A stretch of 64,000 nucleotides of DNA from BQJD01 sp964350265 (GCA_964350265.1 CAYGJZ010000001.1:68053-132052), one strand, 5' to 3'. Counted from the stretch's first letter, positions 6,937 through 15,510 are shown. Made by a program: numbers and translations. Notes: generated from the letters alone by a model not told the origin.

Positions 6937-8289
6937 GTGAACGAGGCGCTGGTATCGCTGCTCAAGGAAAGCATGCCCTTCCGGGTGGTTTCCGACGAGT
7001 TGCTCAATCGTATCGCCGCCATATCCCGGCGAACGACCTACGACCCCGGCGAGGTGATCTACCACGCCGACGAGCCATCCGACGATATCTACATCGTTGT
7101 CGAGGGCCGCATCGAACATTCCCTGCCCAGCAACGTGGTCAGCCACAACCCGATCCGCGTGGTCGAGCGTGGCGACGTGTTCGGCTGGGCATCCCTGCTG
7201 AAGAACCGGCCGGGGCGATTGGCGAAGACGACTTCGCTGGTCAAGTCGGAAGTACTGCGTATCGACGCGCAGCAACTCATGGCGGTGCTGGACTCGGATC
7301 CGGCGACCGCAGATACCGTCATGAGCCGGTTCGCTACCATGATCAACAAGGATTTCGCCGTGTCCGGAGAAAACGCCCAACTCACCACGCCCAGTCAAAC
7401 CGCGACGGGCGCCGACTCGAGAAGCAGTTCCGCTGGCGGCGCGCCCATCACGGGCACGGCGCTGACCATGTTCCGCTTCGCCCAGTGGCTGCGCAGCCCG
7501 CGTCCATACCTGATGCTGATCGGGTTCGCGCTGCTGTTCGGCTTCTGGTTCCTGACCACCGAGGTGTGGAAACTGCCGCGCTTCCGCGAGATGCCCGGCC
7601 TCACCGAGGTCTGGCGAGAGTGGTTGTCGGAGAACCCCATCTACGGCCTGTCCGTCCACGTGCCCGAGTACTACACCCATATCTGGGTGAGCATCCGGCG
7701 GGTCATGATCGCCTTCGGCCTGGCCACCGTGCTCGGCGTGCCGCTGGGACTGTTCCTCGGCTGGTCGCAGAAGTTCAAGGAATACGTGTTCCCGGTGTTC
7801 GAGACGCTGCGTCCGATCCCGGTGCTGGCCTGGGTGCCGCTGGCCATCCTGATGTTCGCCGGGCTGGAAACCCCGGTCATCTTCCTGACCTTCCTGGCCT
7901 CGTTCTATGCCACTGCGCTGAACACCATGCTCGGCGTGCAGTCCATCGACGAGTCCTACAGTCGCGCCGCCTACTGTCTCGGCGCCAGCGACGCACAGGT
8001 CTTCCGCCACATCGTCATTCCCGGCGCCATGCCGTTCATCTTCACCGGCCTGCAGATCTCCATCGGCGTGGCCTGGTTCTCGCTGGTGGCGGCGGAGATG
8101 GTCTCGGGACAGTACGGTCTTGGCTACGTCATCAACACTTCGTACACGATGGTTCGTTACCCGACCATCATCATCGGCATGATCACGCTCGGCGTCATCG
8201 GCTACGCCACCAGTGCCATGGTGCGCATGCTCGGCGACCACCTGATGCAGTGGCGTGTACGTGAACTCGCACTGGGAGAGCAGAATTGA
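6937..8289 (+). CDS. ABC transporter permease with N-terminal cyclic-nucleotide-binding-type domain
   Basis: A 450-residue fusion. Residues ~1-150 are a Crp-like sensor barrel (YDPGEVIYHADEPSDDIYIVVEG, then RGDVFGWASLLKNRPGR), clearly related to the free-standing protein at 2693. A Ser/Thr/Ala-rich linker (residues ~155-185) follows. From about residue 190 it is a normal SsuC/TauC-type permease with six membrane segments and the EAA loop (AAYCLGASDAQVFRHIVIPG) that docks the ATPase. Normal family permeases are ~260-290 residues, so ~170 residues are extra. The GTG at 6937 has GAGGAG six bases upstream; a GTG at 6913 would add eight residues. The fusion suggests that import is controlled by a ligand sensed in the cytoplasm, which is inference. 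Confidence 0.85.
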   Translation: MNEALVSLLKESMPFRVVSDELLNRIAAISRRTTYDPGEVIYHADEPSDDIYIVVEGRIEHSLPSNVVSHNPIRVVERGDVFGWASLLKNRPGRLAKTTSLVKSEVLRIDAQQLMAVLDSDPATADTVMSRFATMINKDFAVSGENAQLTTPSQTATGADSRSSSAGGAPITGTALTMFRFAQWLRSPRPYLMLIGFALLFGFWFLTTEVWKLPRFREMPGLTEVWREWLSENPIYGLSVHVPEYYTHIWVSIRRVMIAFGLATVLGVPLGLFLGWSQKFKEYVFPVFETLRPIPVLAWVPLAILMFAGLETPVIFLTFLASFYATALNTMLGVQSIDESYSRAAYCLGASDAQVFRHIVIPGAMPFIFTGLQISIGVAWFSLVAAEMVSGQYGLGYVINTSYTMVRYPTIIIGMITLGVIGYATSAMVRMLGDHLMQWRVRELALGEQN

Positions 8290-9161
8290 TTTCCGCGGTA
8301 GAAAACATGAAGGGCAACGGCGGTTCCGCACCGTTGTCCGCCAACGGCGGAGCCATCCGCATCGACGACGTGGTCAAGGTCTATGACCCGGACGGCGCAG
8401 CGGTGATGGCGGTGGATCATTGCAGCCTGGACATCAAGGCCGGCGAGATCTGCATGATCGTTGGCCCGTCCGGCTGCGGCAAGACCACCTTGCTGAACGC
8501 CATTGCCGGCTTCCACGACATCACTTCCGGCAGCATCCACATGGATGGCGAACTGCTGTGCGGCCCCGGCAAGCCGATGGCCCAGCCCGGTTCCGACCGC
8601 ATCGTGGTGTTCCAGAACGGCGCGCTGTTTCCCTGGCGCACCAACCTGGAGAACGTCATCTTCGGCCCGGTGATGCAGGGCAAGATGAGCAAGAAGGAGG
8701 CCATCGAGAAGGCCCGTGGCATGATGGCCGACGCCGGTCTCAACGACGTCGAGTACAACTACCCGGGCGAGATCTCCTCCGGCGTGCGTCGCCGCGTGGA
8801 AATCGTCCGCGCGTTGATGAACGATCCCAAGGTGCTGCTGTTCGACGAGCCCTACCGCGCCCTCGACTCGCTGACCAAGTCGGTCATGCACGAGGCGTTG
8901 CTGGAGATCTACTACCGCAACCCGGTGACCATCTTCTTCATCACCCACGACCTGGAAGAGGCGTTGTTCGTCGGCCACAAGGTGGCCATCATGACCACCC
9001 GCCCGTGCAAGCCGAAGAAGATTCTCGACGTCGACATTCCGCATCCGCGGGACTACGGCGTGTTGACCAGCAAGCGATTCCGCGAGCTGATGGAAGAAAC
9101 CGTTGATGCCGTGCACGAGGAGGCCCTGAAGGCCTTCGATCGCGGCGAGAAGGAGGGCTGA
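8286..9161 (+). CDS. ABC transporter ATP-binding protein with altered signature motif
   Basis: A 291-residue SsuB/TauB-type ATPase. Walker A is GPSGCGKTTLL (near residue 60), the Q-loop is VVFQNGALFPW, Walker B is VLLFDEP and the switch His is in FFITHDLEEA. The signature motif, usually LSGGxxQR, reads SSGVRRR, an unusual change that could reduce or abolish one of two ATP sites if it pairs with the second ATPase at 10043. The likely start is the TTG at 8286, overlapping the permease stop by four bases with GGGAGAG upstream; an ATG at 8307 is the alternative. The C-terminal ~60 residues after the His switch are typical of nitrate/sulfonate ATPases. Confidence 0.85.
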   Translation: MISAVENMKGNGGSAPLSANGGAIRIDDVVKVYDPDGAAVMAVDHCSLDIKAGEICMIVGPSGCGKTTLLNAIAGFHDITSGSIHMDGELLCGPGKPMAQPGSDRIVVFQNGALFPWRTNLENVIFGPVMQGKMSKKEAIEKARGMMADAGLNDVEYNYPGEISSGVRRRVEIVRALMNDPKVLLFDEPYRALDSLTKSVMHEALLEIYYRNPVTIFFITHDLEEALFVGHKVAIMTTRPCKPKKILDVDIPHPRDYGVLTSKRFRELMEETVDAVHEEALKAFDRGEKEG

Positions 9162-9164
9162 TCG

Positions 9165-9998
9165 ATGGCCACAGCCACCAAGCGCGCTGGTCGCAAACTG
9201 CCGCTGCGCTCGATGCGTCGCGGCGTCATTTCCATCATCGTCTTCCTGGTCCTGTGGGAGATCGGTTCAAGCTTCGGCGAGTGGTTCGGCATCCAGCTGC
9301 CGTGGATCGGGCGCATTCCCCCGCCCACCGACGTGCTGGTTTCCTGGAAGGGCCTGCTCACCGACCAGGGCTACTGGTACAGCTGGTACCAGACCTACCT
9401 GCGGGTGTTCGCCGGCTTCCTCGCCGCCATGGTGGTGGGGATACCCTTCGGACTGGCCATGGCGGTGAGCCGCACGGCCTACGGCATCCTGTTCCCGCCC
9501 TTCGAGGTGCTGCGTCCGATCCCGCCGCTGGCCTGGGTGCCGGCCGCGATCATCTTCTGGCCCACCCAGGAGCTGTCGATCGCCTTCGTGACCTTCCTTG
9601 GCGCCTTCTACACCATCGTCATCAACGTGCTCGGCGGAGCCCGCTCCATCGACGTCCGCTACTTCCAGGCGGCGCAGTCCATGGGTGCCAATTCCTGGAA
9701 CGTGTTCCGGCGCATCATCCTGCCCGGCACGCTGCCCTCGATCTTCGTCGGCGCGGCGGTGGGCATGGGCATCACCTGGGAAGTGGTGGTGGCCGCGGAG
9801 ATGATCTCCGGTGGCGGCGGCGCCATCCAGGGCGGTTCCGGTGGTGGCCTGGGCTTCTTCATCTGGAACTCCTACGTTGGCGGCTCGGATACGCAGATCG
9901 TGGTCGGCATGATCAGTATCGGCATCGCCGGCTACATCTCCAGCGAGCTGATCCGTTGGCTCGGCACGTTTGCCACGCCGTGGCTGCGTCAACGATGA
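9165..9998 (+). CDS. ABC transporter permease (SsuC/TauC type)
   Basis: A 277-residue inner-membrane permease with about six hydrophobic segments. It carries the ATPase-docking EAA loop AAQSMGANSWNVFRRIILPG near residues 165-184. The segment EVLRPIPPLAWVPAAI is typical of taurine/nitrate/sulfonate permeases. The ATG at 9165 is three bases after the stop of the first ATPase, so the two are translationally coupled. With the fused permease at 6937 it would form a heterodimeric membrane channel. A glycine-rich periplasmic loop (SGGGGAIQGGSGGG) is present between the fifth and sixth segments. No sensor domain is attached to this copy. Confidence 0.88.
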   Translation: MATATKRAGRKLPLRSMRRGVISIIVFLVLWEIGSSFGEWFGIQLPWIGRIPPPTDVLVSWKGLLTDQGYWYSWYQTYLRVFAGFLAAMVVGIPFGLAMAVSRTAYGILFPPFEVLRPIPPLAWVPAAIIFWPTQELSIAFVTFLGAFYTIVINVLGGARSIDVRYFQAAQSMGANSWNVFRRIILPGTLPSIFVGAAVGMGITWEVVVAAEMISGGGGAIQGGSGGGLGFFIWNSYVGGSDTQIVVGMISIGIAGYISSELIRWLGTFATPWLRQR

Positions 9999-10042
9999 GC
10001 CCCACCAAGGCCGCTTAACGAACTTCAAGAGATAGCATAGTC

Positions 10043-10969
10043 ATGGCGATTCAATCCTCCGCCCGGCAGGCAGCAGCCTCCGGCGGCAAACTCGGCTCCG
10101 ACATCGCCCCGGGCGAGATCAAGGTCGAGAACGTTTCCAAGTCCTATGGCACCGGTCCGGTGGCGCGCGAAGTCGTGCGCGACTGTTCCTTCGTCATCGA
10201 GCGCGGCAAGCTCAACGTGATGATCGGCCCCTCCGGCTGCGGCAAGAGCACGCTGATCCGCCTGATCGCCGGCTTCCAGCGGCCCAACAAGGGCAGCGTG
10301 ACGCTGGACGGCAAGCCGATCACCGAGCCCTCCCGCGACCGGCTGGTGGTGTTCCAGGAGACCGCGCTGTTCCCCTGGATGACCACCTGGGAGAACATCG
10401 TCTACGGGCCCAAGGCACGTGGCACGTTCAACCGCGAGACCCGCGAGCGGGCAGAGTTCCTGCTCGACAAGGTGGGCCTGGTGCAGTTCCGCGAGAAGTA
10501 TCCCACCCAGTTGTCCGGTGGCATGCAGCGTCGCGCCGAACTGGCCCGGGCGATGATCAACAATCCCCAGGTGATGATCCTCGACGAGCCGTTCCGCGGC
10601 CTCGACTCGATGACCAAGGAACTGATGTGGGAGTACTACGCCTCGCTGTTCGAGGAGTCCGGCCGCACCAACTTCTTCGTCACCACCGACATCGACGAAG
10701 CGGTGTTCCTGGCCGACCGCATGATCATCATGACCAACATCCCCACCCGCGTGCGCGCGGTGCTCGACATCGACCTGCCGCGACCGCGCAAGCTGTCCGA
10801 CATGATCGAGGACGACCGCGCCAACGAGGTGAAGATGAAGGCACTGGCGATCCTCCACGAGGAGGCGATGAAGTCGTTCAGCGGCGGCAGCGCCGCGGCT
10901 TCGGACTTCGTCGAGGCCTACTCCCGCCGGGTCGGCAAGCGCAACCGGTCCGACGGCGACGACGGCTGA
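10043..10969 (+). CDS. ABC transporter ATP-binding protein (SsuB/TauB type)
   Basis: A 308-residue ATPase with intact motifs: Walker A GPSGCGKSTLI, Q-loop VVFQETALFPW, signature LSGGMQRRAELARAM, Walker B VMILDEPFRGLD. The usual His switch position reads VTTDIDEAVF rather than THDxxEA, so the catalytic His is replaced by a Thr/Asp context. The first ATPase keeps the His but has a changed signature. The two ATPases may therefore form a complementary asymmetric pair with one competent ATP site, which is inference. Their mutual similarity suggests an old duplication. It overlaps the next small gene by one base (TGATG). Confidence 0.86.
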   Translation: MAIQSSARQAAASGGKLGSDIAPGEIKVENVSKSYGTGPVAREVVRDCSFVIERGKLNVMIGPSGCGKSTLIRLIAGFQRPNKGSVTLDGKPITEPSRDRLVVFQETALFPWMTTWENIVYGPKARGTFNRETRERAEFLLDKVGLVQFREKYPTQLSGGMQRRAELARAMINNPQVMILDEPFRGLDSMTKELMWEYYASLFEESGRTNFFVTTDIDEAVFLADRMIIMTNIPTRVRAVLDIDLPRPRKLSDMIEDDRANEVKMKALAILHEEAMKSFSGGSAAASDFVEAYSRRVGKRNRSDGDDG

Positions 10970-11172
10970 TGCCCGACTGGCTGGTATCGCGCGCCACCGT
11001 CATCACCCTGGCGGTGATCGGCGGGGTGATCTCGCTGGTGGTGTCGCAGCTGCATGGTCGTGGCCGCATCGACGACGCCCAGGCGAAGAAGTTCAACCGC
11101 GTCGGCTACGGCTTCATGTGGGCCAGCATCGCGCTGTTCATCTACGCCGGCTTCCGCGCCGGCTACCAGTAG
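10969..11172 (+). CDS. Small two-segment membrane protein at the end of the importer operon
   Basis: A 67-residue protein with two hydrophobic stretches (VITLAVIGGVISLVV near residues 11-25 and FMWASIALFIYAGF near residues 49-62) separated by a basic, soluble loop. I do not recognise the family. Its ATG overlaps the stop of the preceding ATPase (TGATG), so it is translated as part of the importer operon and may be an accessory subunit or stabiliser. Small unknown membrane genes have been noted in methanesulfonate transport operons, but equivalence cannot be shown from sequence alone. Confidence 0.6.
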   Translation: MPDWLVSRATVITLAVIGGVISLVVSQLHGRGRIDDAQAKKFNRVGYGFMWASIALFIYAGFRAGYQ

Positions 11173-11211
11173 GCTTCCCCGCGCCGCGCCCGCCGCGGCC
11201 AGTCGCAGGAC

Positions 11212-11242
11212 AAAAAAACGGGCCCGGTTTGTAGCCGGGCCC
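11212..11242 (-). terminator. Terminator for the soxCD-like genes
   Basis: Arms CGGGCCCGG (11219-11227) and CCGGGCCCG (11234-11242) flank a 6-base loop. Read on the minus strand, the stem is followed by seven T residues (A-run at 11212-11218 on the plus strand). It lies 70 bases past the end of the cytochrome gene. Confidence 0.85.
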
Positions 11243-11309
11243 GGCGTTCATCGCTCAAGGAGGAGTATCCGTTACCCCGTGGTCTGCGCCCCGTGGGTCA
11301 TCGCCTGCT

Positions 11310-11933
11310 TCAGCCTGCGTGGTCGCCGTCGGCAACGGTGCCGATGGGCTTGCAGTCCGACATGCAGCGTTCTGCGCTGGCGTCCGGGCGGTCGTCGTTG
11401 ATGAAGGCATCCTTGTTCGGCATCTCGATGGCCGGCATGGTCTCCGCGTTCATGGTGAAGTCCTCGGCCACCAACCCGTTCAGGTGGTAGATGTAGGCGG
11501 ACACCGCGTAGACCTCGTCGTTGGTCAGCGAGTATGGCCGGTCCATCGGCATGGCACGACGCACGTAGTCGAAGATGATCGGCGCATAGGGATACATGCT
11601 GCCGGGCGTCAGCTTGCGCGGACGCTCGGTCATGCTGCCGATGCCACCGACCATGCTGCCGTACACAGGCCCGCCGCCGGCATCGGCGCCGTGGCAGGCC
11701 AGGCACTTGGCCTCGTACACCGCCTTGCCCTCGGCCACCGTGCCCTGTCCTTCGGGCAGGCCGACACCGGTGGGTGCCTGGATCTCGATGTCCCACAGGG
11801 CGAGGTCGCTCTCGGCGATGTCCGAGCCGAAGGCAGCGCCTTCCGGACGTTCACCGAAGTCGGCCTGTACCGCGCCGACGAGGGCGAAGGACAGCGTTGC
11901 CGCGATGGCGGCATGCAGTTTACGCGATGGCAT
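11310..11933 (-). CDS. Periplasmic monohaem cytochrome c, SoxD-like subunit of sulfite dehydrogenase
   Basis: A 207-residue exported cytochrome. The N-terminal signal peptide (HAAIAATLSFALVGAVQA) is followed by a segment typical of SoxD N-termini (FGSDIAESDLALWDIEIQAP) and one haem c motif CLACH near residue 80, with the probable distal Met in the AMPMDRPYSL region. Full SoxD proteins have two haem domains and ~380 residues; this one has one haem and a short tail with two Cys (ERCMSDCK). It would accept electrons from the molybdenum subunit encoded upstream, whose stop codon it overlaps by 14 bases. The pair probably oxidises sulfite released from the sulfonate. Assignment to SoxD versus SorB is by sequence resemblance only. 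Confidence 0.75.
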   Translation of the reverse strand: MPSRKLHAAIAATLSFALVGAVQADFGERPEGAAFGSDIAESDLALWDIEIQAPTGVGLPEGQGTVAEGKAVYEAKCLACHGADAGGGPVYGSMVGGIGSMTERPRKLTPGSMYPYAPIIFDYVRRAMPMDRPYSLTNDEVYAVSAYIYHLNGLVAEDFTMNAETMPAIEMPNKDAFINDDRPDASAERCMSDCKPIGTVADGDHAG

Positions 11934-13278
11934 TTTTCACCTCCCCACTTTCGGAAACGGACCAGGGGAAGACACCGTTGTGGTGCTGCACGAAGCCGAC
12001 GATCTCGCGCTTGCGCGCCAGGTCTTCCACCGTGGGCTGCACGTAGCCGGTGTCGTCCATGGCGCGGCTGGCGATCTTCGCCGGGCTGCCGTCCCACTGC
12101 CAGTTGTAGCGGAAGCGGGTCAGGCACTTGTCCATCACCGGTCCTTCCACCGTGGCCTCGCGCCAGGTCTTGCCGCCGTCGAAGGTCACGTCCACCGCCT
12201 TGATCTTGCCAAGCCCCGACCAGGCAAAGCCCTGCACCTCGTAGAGGCCGGGGCCGGCCATGTTCATGCCGCCGGAGGGGTTGGTGATCACCGACTTGCA
12301 TTCCATCTCCATGCTGAACTGGCGCCACTTGCCGTCCGGCATCGGGTCGGTGTAGCGGGCGGTCTCGCCGCGCACGTGGGCCGGCTGGTCCACCACCTTG
12401 ATGCGGCGCAGCCACTTCACGTTGGTGTTGCCTTCCCAGCCGGGGATGATGGCGCGCAGCGGGTAGCCCTGCTCGGCACGCAGCATCTCGCCGTTCTGGC
12501 CATAGGCCAGCAGCACGTCGTCCATGATCTTCTCGATGGGAATCGAGCGCAGGTGGCCGGAGCCGTCACCGCCCTCGAGCATCACCCACTTGCCTTCCGC
12601 CTTCACACCGGCCTCGTCCAGCAGCCAGGCCAGCGGAATGCCGGTCCACTGTCCGCAGGACAACAGGCCGTGGCTCTGCTGCACGGTGGTCGCCTTCGGC
12701 TCGCGCCAGTCGGTGAGCGTGTTGCCCGAGCACTCCAGGAAGTGGAAGCGTGATACCGACGGGTAGCGCATCAGGTCGTTCATGGTGAACACCAGCGGCC
12801 GCTCCACCAGTCCGTGGATGACCAGCCTGTGCTGCTCCGGGTCGATCTGTGCAACGCCGTTGTGGTGACGTTCGAAGAACAGCCCGTTCGGCGTCACGAT
12901 GCCGATCTGGTGCTGCAGCGGCGTCATGCTCCAGTCGGAGAAGTTCTGCTTGTTGACGAAGACATCCGTACGGCGCCGCTTGACGTGATCCTCGTACTGG
13001 ATCGGCATGCCGTAATCCGTTTCGGGAATCGGCCGTCCCATGGTCTTGTTGCTCTCCGGCACCGCCAGTGGCTCGGCGCGCGCGGCGGATATGCCCGCGC
13101 CTGAGGCCATGGCAACACCTGCCATGGAAAGACCGGATTGCAGGAACCGGCGACGTTCGCCGGCGGAAGGTGCCCTGGAGGGCTGCGTGCTCAGCGTTCG
13201 GTCGTTCGGCGCATCGGCCGAACCCGAACCGCCCGCCTCCCCGCTGCTGCGGGTACGGACTTTCTTGGTAGTCATCAA
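11920..13278 (-). CDS. Periplasmic molybdenum sulfite dehydrogenase subunit (SoxC/SorA family)
   Basis: A 452-residue molybdopterin oxidoreductase of the sulfite oxidase family, closest in motif content to SoxC. A Tat signal is seen (RRRFLQSGLSMAG near residues 42-54), so the folded protein is exported with its cofactor. Characteristic segments are MTPLQHQIGIVTPNGLFFERHH, FHFLECSGN (the Cys that ligates Mo) and IPGWEGNTNVKWLRRI, with the C-terminal dimer domain ending near GVFPW. It would oxidise sulfite to sulfate and pass electrons to the overlapping cytochrome gene. No soxABXYZ genes are present, which argues for a stand-alone sulfite dehydrogenase serving sulfonate degradation. Its promoter (13386-13440) shares a 19-bp element with the panB-like gene. 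Confidence 0.85.
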   Translation of the reverse strand: MMTTKKVRTRSSGEAGGSGSADAPNDRTLSTQPSRAPSAGERRRFLQSGLSMAGVAMASGAGISAARAEPLAVPESNKTMGRPIPETDYGMPIQYEDHVKRRRTDVFVNKQNFSDWSMTPLQHQIGIVTPNGLFFERHHNGVAQIDPEQHRLVIHGLVERPLVFTMNDLMRYPSVSRFHFLECSGNTLTDWREPKATTVQQSHGLLSCGQWTGIPLAWLLDEAGVKAEGKWVMLEGGDGSGHLRSIPIEKIMDDVLLAYGQNGEMLRAEQGYPLRAIIPGWEGNTNVKWLRRIKVVDQPAHVRGETARYTDPMPDGKWRQFSMEMECKSVITNPSGGMNMAGPGLYEVQGFAWSGLGKIKAVDVTFDGGKTWREATVEGPVMDKCLTRFRYNWQWDGSPAKIASRAMDDTGYVQPTVEDLARKREIVGFVQHHNGVFPWSVSESGEVKNAIA

Positions 13279-13385
13279 TTGCTCCTCCGACAGTGATCTA
13301 TCGGTTTATCGTGATTGGCTATGATGCCGTTGTCTGTTGCTTGCCGTTTCTCCTCGCGGTTTCAGGTGGGAATAGTGCTCATGCA

Positions 13386-13440
13386 AGAATAGAAACGCGC
13401 TTGGCAAACTGCAAAGTGATCTCGCTTATCGGATGATAGG
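13386..13440 (-). promoter_or_regulatory. Promoter and activator-like site for the sulfite dehydrogenase operon
   Basis: On the minus strand a -35-like TTGCAG (13409-13414) and -10-like TATTCT (13386-13391) are 17 bases apart. Immediately upstream lies CTATC followed by GATAAGCGAGATCACTTTG (13412-13430), the latter identical to the sequence at the panB-like promoter (17481-17499). The CTATC/GATAA pair forms an imperfect dyad of the kind bound by LysR regulators; the LysR gene at 14518 is a candidate. Confidence 0.6.
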
Positions 13441-13546
13441 CAGCGGCTTGCTTGACAGCGATGGAGCCCTCGCGCCATGGTGCACCGTTGCCAACCCACA
13501 TGGTCCCGTCCTTGTCCGCCGCCCGTTCCCGTCTTCTGCCTGGTGT

Positions 13547-14509
13547 ATGCCCCATCGGCCACGTGGTGGCCGTGATGGTCGACGGTTGAGCGCGCCCGTA
13601 TCGCCGCGGCGACGGCTGGCCGCGGCCAGCGCGGTGGTGCTCGGCGCGGTGGCCACCGCCGCCAACCCGGTGTTCGTGCGGATCAGTGACGTCGGCCTGG
13701 TGGCCTCGGCCTTTCACCGCATGTTCTGGGCCATCCCGGTGCTGGCGCTGTGGGCCTGGCTGGCGCGGCGCCGGGAATCCGCGCCACGCGGTCTCGGCAC
13801 ACGCGACGCGGTGCTGCTGCTGGCCTGCGGTGCCTTCTTCGCCGGCGACCTGGTGGCGCTGCATACCTCCATCTCGCTGACCTATGCCGCCAATGCCATC
13901 CTGTTCCTCAATGCCCAGCCCATCTACGTGGTGCTGGCCGGCTGGCTGCTGTTCGGCATCGTGGTCACCCGGCGCTTCGTGCTGGCGGCGGCGGTGGCCA
14001 TGGCCGGGGCGGTATTGCTGGTGGGGCAGGGCGCACGGTTCGGTGGCGAACACCTGCTCGGCGACGGCCTCGGCGTGGTCGCCGGGCTGTGCTATGCCGG
14101 CTACATCCTCGCCGCCGCCTACCTGCGCAACGGTCGTGGCAGTGCGGTGATCAACCTGTGGACCTGCGTGGTCGGCGCGCCCATCCTGCTGGTGGCGGCG
14201 CTGGTTGCCGGCCAGGACATCCTGCCGCCCAGCGGGCGCGACCTGGCATTGATGATTGCGCTCGGCGTGGTCTCGCAGGCACTCGGCCAGGGCTTGATCG
14301 TGTGGGGCCTGGCCTACCTGCCGTCGAGTTTCTCCTCGGTGGCGTTGATGGTCGCCCCGGTGGCCGCCGCCGGTTTTGCCTGGCTGCTGCTGGACGAGGC
14401 CATGAGCGCACTGCAACTGCTGGCCATGGGCATCGTCCTGGCCGGTGTCTACGGTGCCTGGCGGGCCAGCTTCGCGGTCAAGCGCAGGCTCGAGGCGGCG
14501 GCGACGTGA
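13547..14509 (+). CDS. EamA/DMT-family inner-membrane transporter
   Basis: A ~320-residue protein with ten hydrophobic segments arranged as two EamA repeats, the drug/metabolite transporter fold. The second repeat ends in the usual LLLDEAMSALQLLAMGIVLAG segment with the conserved Glu. The frame is open from 13433, but the first ~38 residues are Pro/Arg/Cys-rich and unlike the family. A start at the ATG of 13547 or a little further down (residues before AASAVVLGAVATAANPVF) is more credible. The substrate is unknown; metabolite export is typical. It is divergent from the sulfite dehydrogenase operon and convergent with the LysR gene, so its link to the sulfonate pathway is unproven. Confidence 0.8.
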   Translation: MPHRPRGGRDGRRLSAPVSPRRRLAAASAVVLGAVATAANPVFVRISDVGLVASAFHRMFWAIPVLALWAWLARRRESAPRGLGTRDAVLLLACGAFFAGDLVALHTSISLTYAANAILFLNAQPIYVVLAGWLLFGIVVTRRFVLAAAVAMAGAVLLVGQGARFGGEHLLGDGLGVVAGLCYAGYILAAAYLRNGRGSAVINLWTCVVGAPILLVAALVAGQDILPPSGRDLALMIALGVVSQALGQGLIVWGLAYLPSSFSSVALMVAPVAAAGFAWLLLDEAMSALQLLAMGIVLAGVYGAWRASFAVKRRLEAAAT

Positions 14510-14517
14510 ATGCCTTC

Positions 14518-15510
14518 CTAGCCGCGCGACTTGCTCGTCGCACGCTTGCGCCGCGCCACCTTCGAGGTCATCGGCGGCACCGCGTTGTGCATGCGGTTCT
14601 CGCTGAACCAGCGCTCGATGCCGCCGTTGTCGATGGCCTCGCCGAGCACGTCGATGACCGCCTTGGCCATCGGCATCATCGGGTCGCCCTCCACCCACAC
14701 CAGGCCGACGGTCTCCTTCACCACCGGGTCTTCCAGCGCCACCCGGCGGGTGCCCGGGCAGTTGCTCAACATTTCCATGAAGTGACTGGGTATGATGGTG
14801 GCCAGCTTGGCGGCGGCCACGTGGAAGGCGAGCTGGAAGATGGAGTTGGATTCCATCTTCGGCTGCGGCACGAAGCCGGAGCCGGCGAAGGCGCGGTCGA
14901 GGATCTGCCGCTCCGGGGTGCTCGGCGAGAGCAGGCACAACGGCAGTTGCGCCGCCTCTTCCCAGGTGGCGGACTCGCGGCCTTCCAGCCAGTCGTTTTC
15001 CGGCAGCAGCAGGATCAGCCGCTCGTCGTACAGGGGCAGGCTCTGCAGCCGGTCCATGGGCTGGCTGGAGAGGTAGGTGATGCCGACGTCGAACTCGAAG
15101 TTGGTCAGGCCGACGTTGAGCCGGTTCTGGCCGATGAACTGGATGTCCACCTGCACCCCGGGATGACGCTCGACGAACAGCTGGTTGACCACCGGCAGCA
15201 CCGGCGAGGTCATCGGCATGGCGCCGACCCGCAGCAGGCCCTGCAGGTTGCCGTGCATGATGGCCAGCTCCTCGAGCATGGCATTCTTGTCGGCGAGGAT
15301 GCGCTTGGCCCAGGTGACCACCCGCATGCCTTCCTCGGTGAAGCCCTGGAAGCGGTGTGCCCGCAGTATGATGGGCACGTCGAGCTCGATCTCCAGTTGC
15401 TTGATGGCGCTGGAAAGACTCGGCTGGGAGACGTGGCAGTGTTCGGCGGCGCGGCCGAAGTGGCCGTGCTCCTCGAGGGAAACTAGGTACTCGAACTGTC
15501 GTAGAAACAT
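14518..15510 (-). CDS. LysR-family transcriptional regulator
   Basis: A 330-residue LysR-type regulator. The N-terminal winged helix-turn-helix reads LRQFEYLVSLEEHGHFGRAAEHCHVSQPSLSSAI, followed by the linker helix and a periplasmic-binding-like effector domain (VGAMPMTSPVLPVVNQLF onward). The C-terminus is a basic tail of ~20 residues (KVARRKRATSKSRG). The ATG at 15510 is preferred; a TTG at 15525 would add five residues. It is divergent from the TauE-like gene with a clear dyad between them (15599-15626). It is the only classical DNA-binding regulator in the sulfonate region, so it is the best candidate to control the importer, sulfite dehydrogenase and panB-like promoters. The effector cannot be deduced. 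Confidence 0.9.
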   Translation of the reverse strand: MFLRQFEYLVSLEEHGHFGRAAEHCHVSQPSLSSAIKQLEIELDVPIILRAHRFQGFTEEGMRVVTWAKRILADKNAMLEELAIMHGNLQGLLRVGAMPMTSPVLPVVNQLFVERHPGVQVDIQFIGQNRLNVGLTNFEFDVGITYLSSQPMDRLQSLPLYDERLILLLPENDWLEGRESATWEEAAQLPLCLLSPSTPERQILDRAFAGSGFVPQPKMESNSIFQLAFHVAAAKLATIIPSHFMEMLSNCPGTRRVALEDPVVKETVGLVWVEGDPMMPMAKAVIDVLGEAIDNGGIERWFSENRMHNAVPPMTSKVARRKRATSKSRG

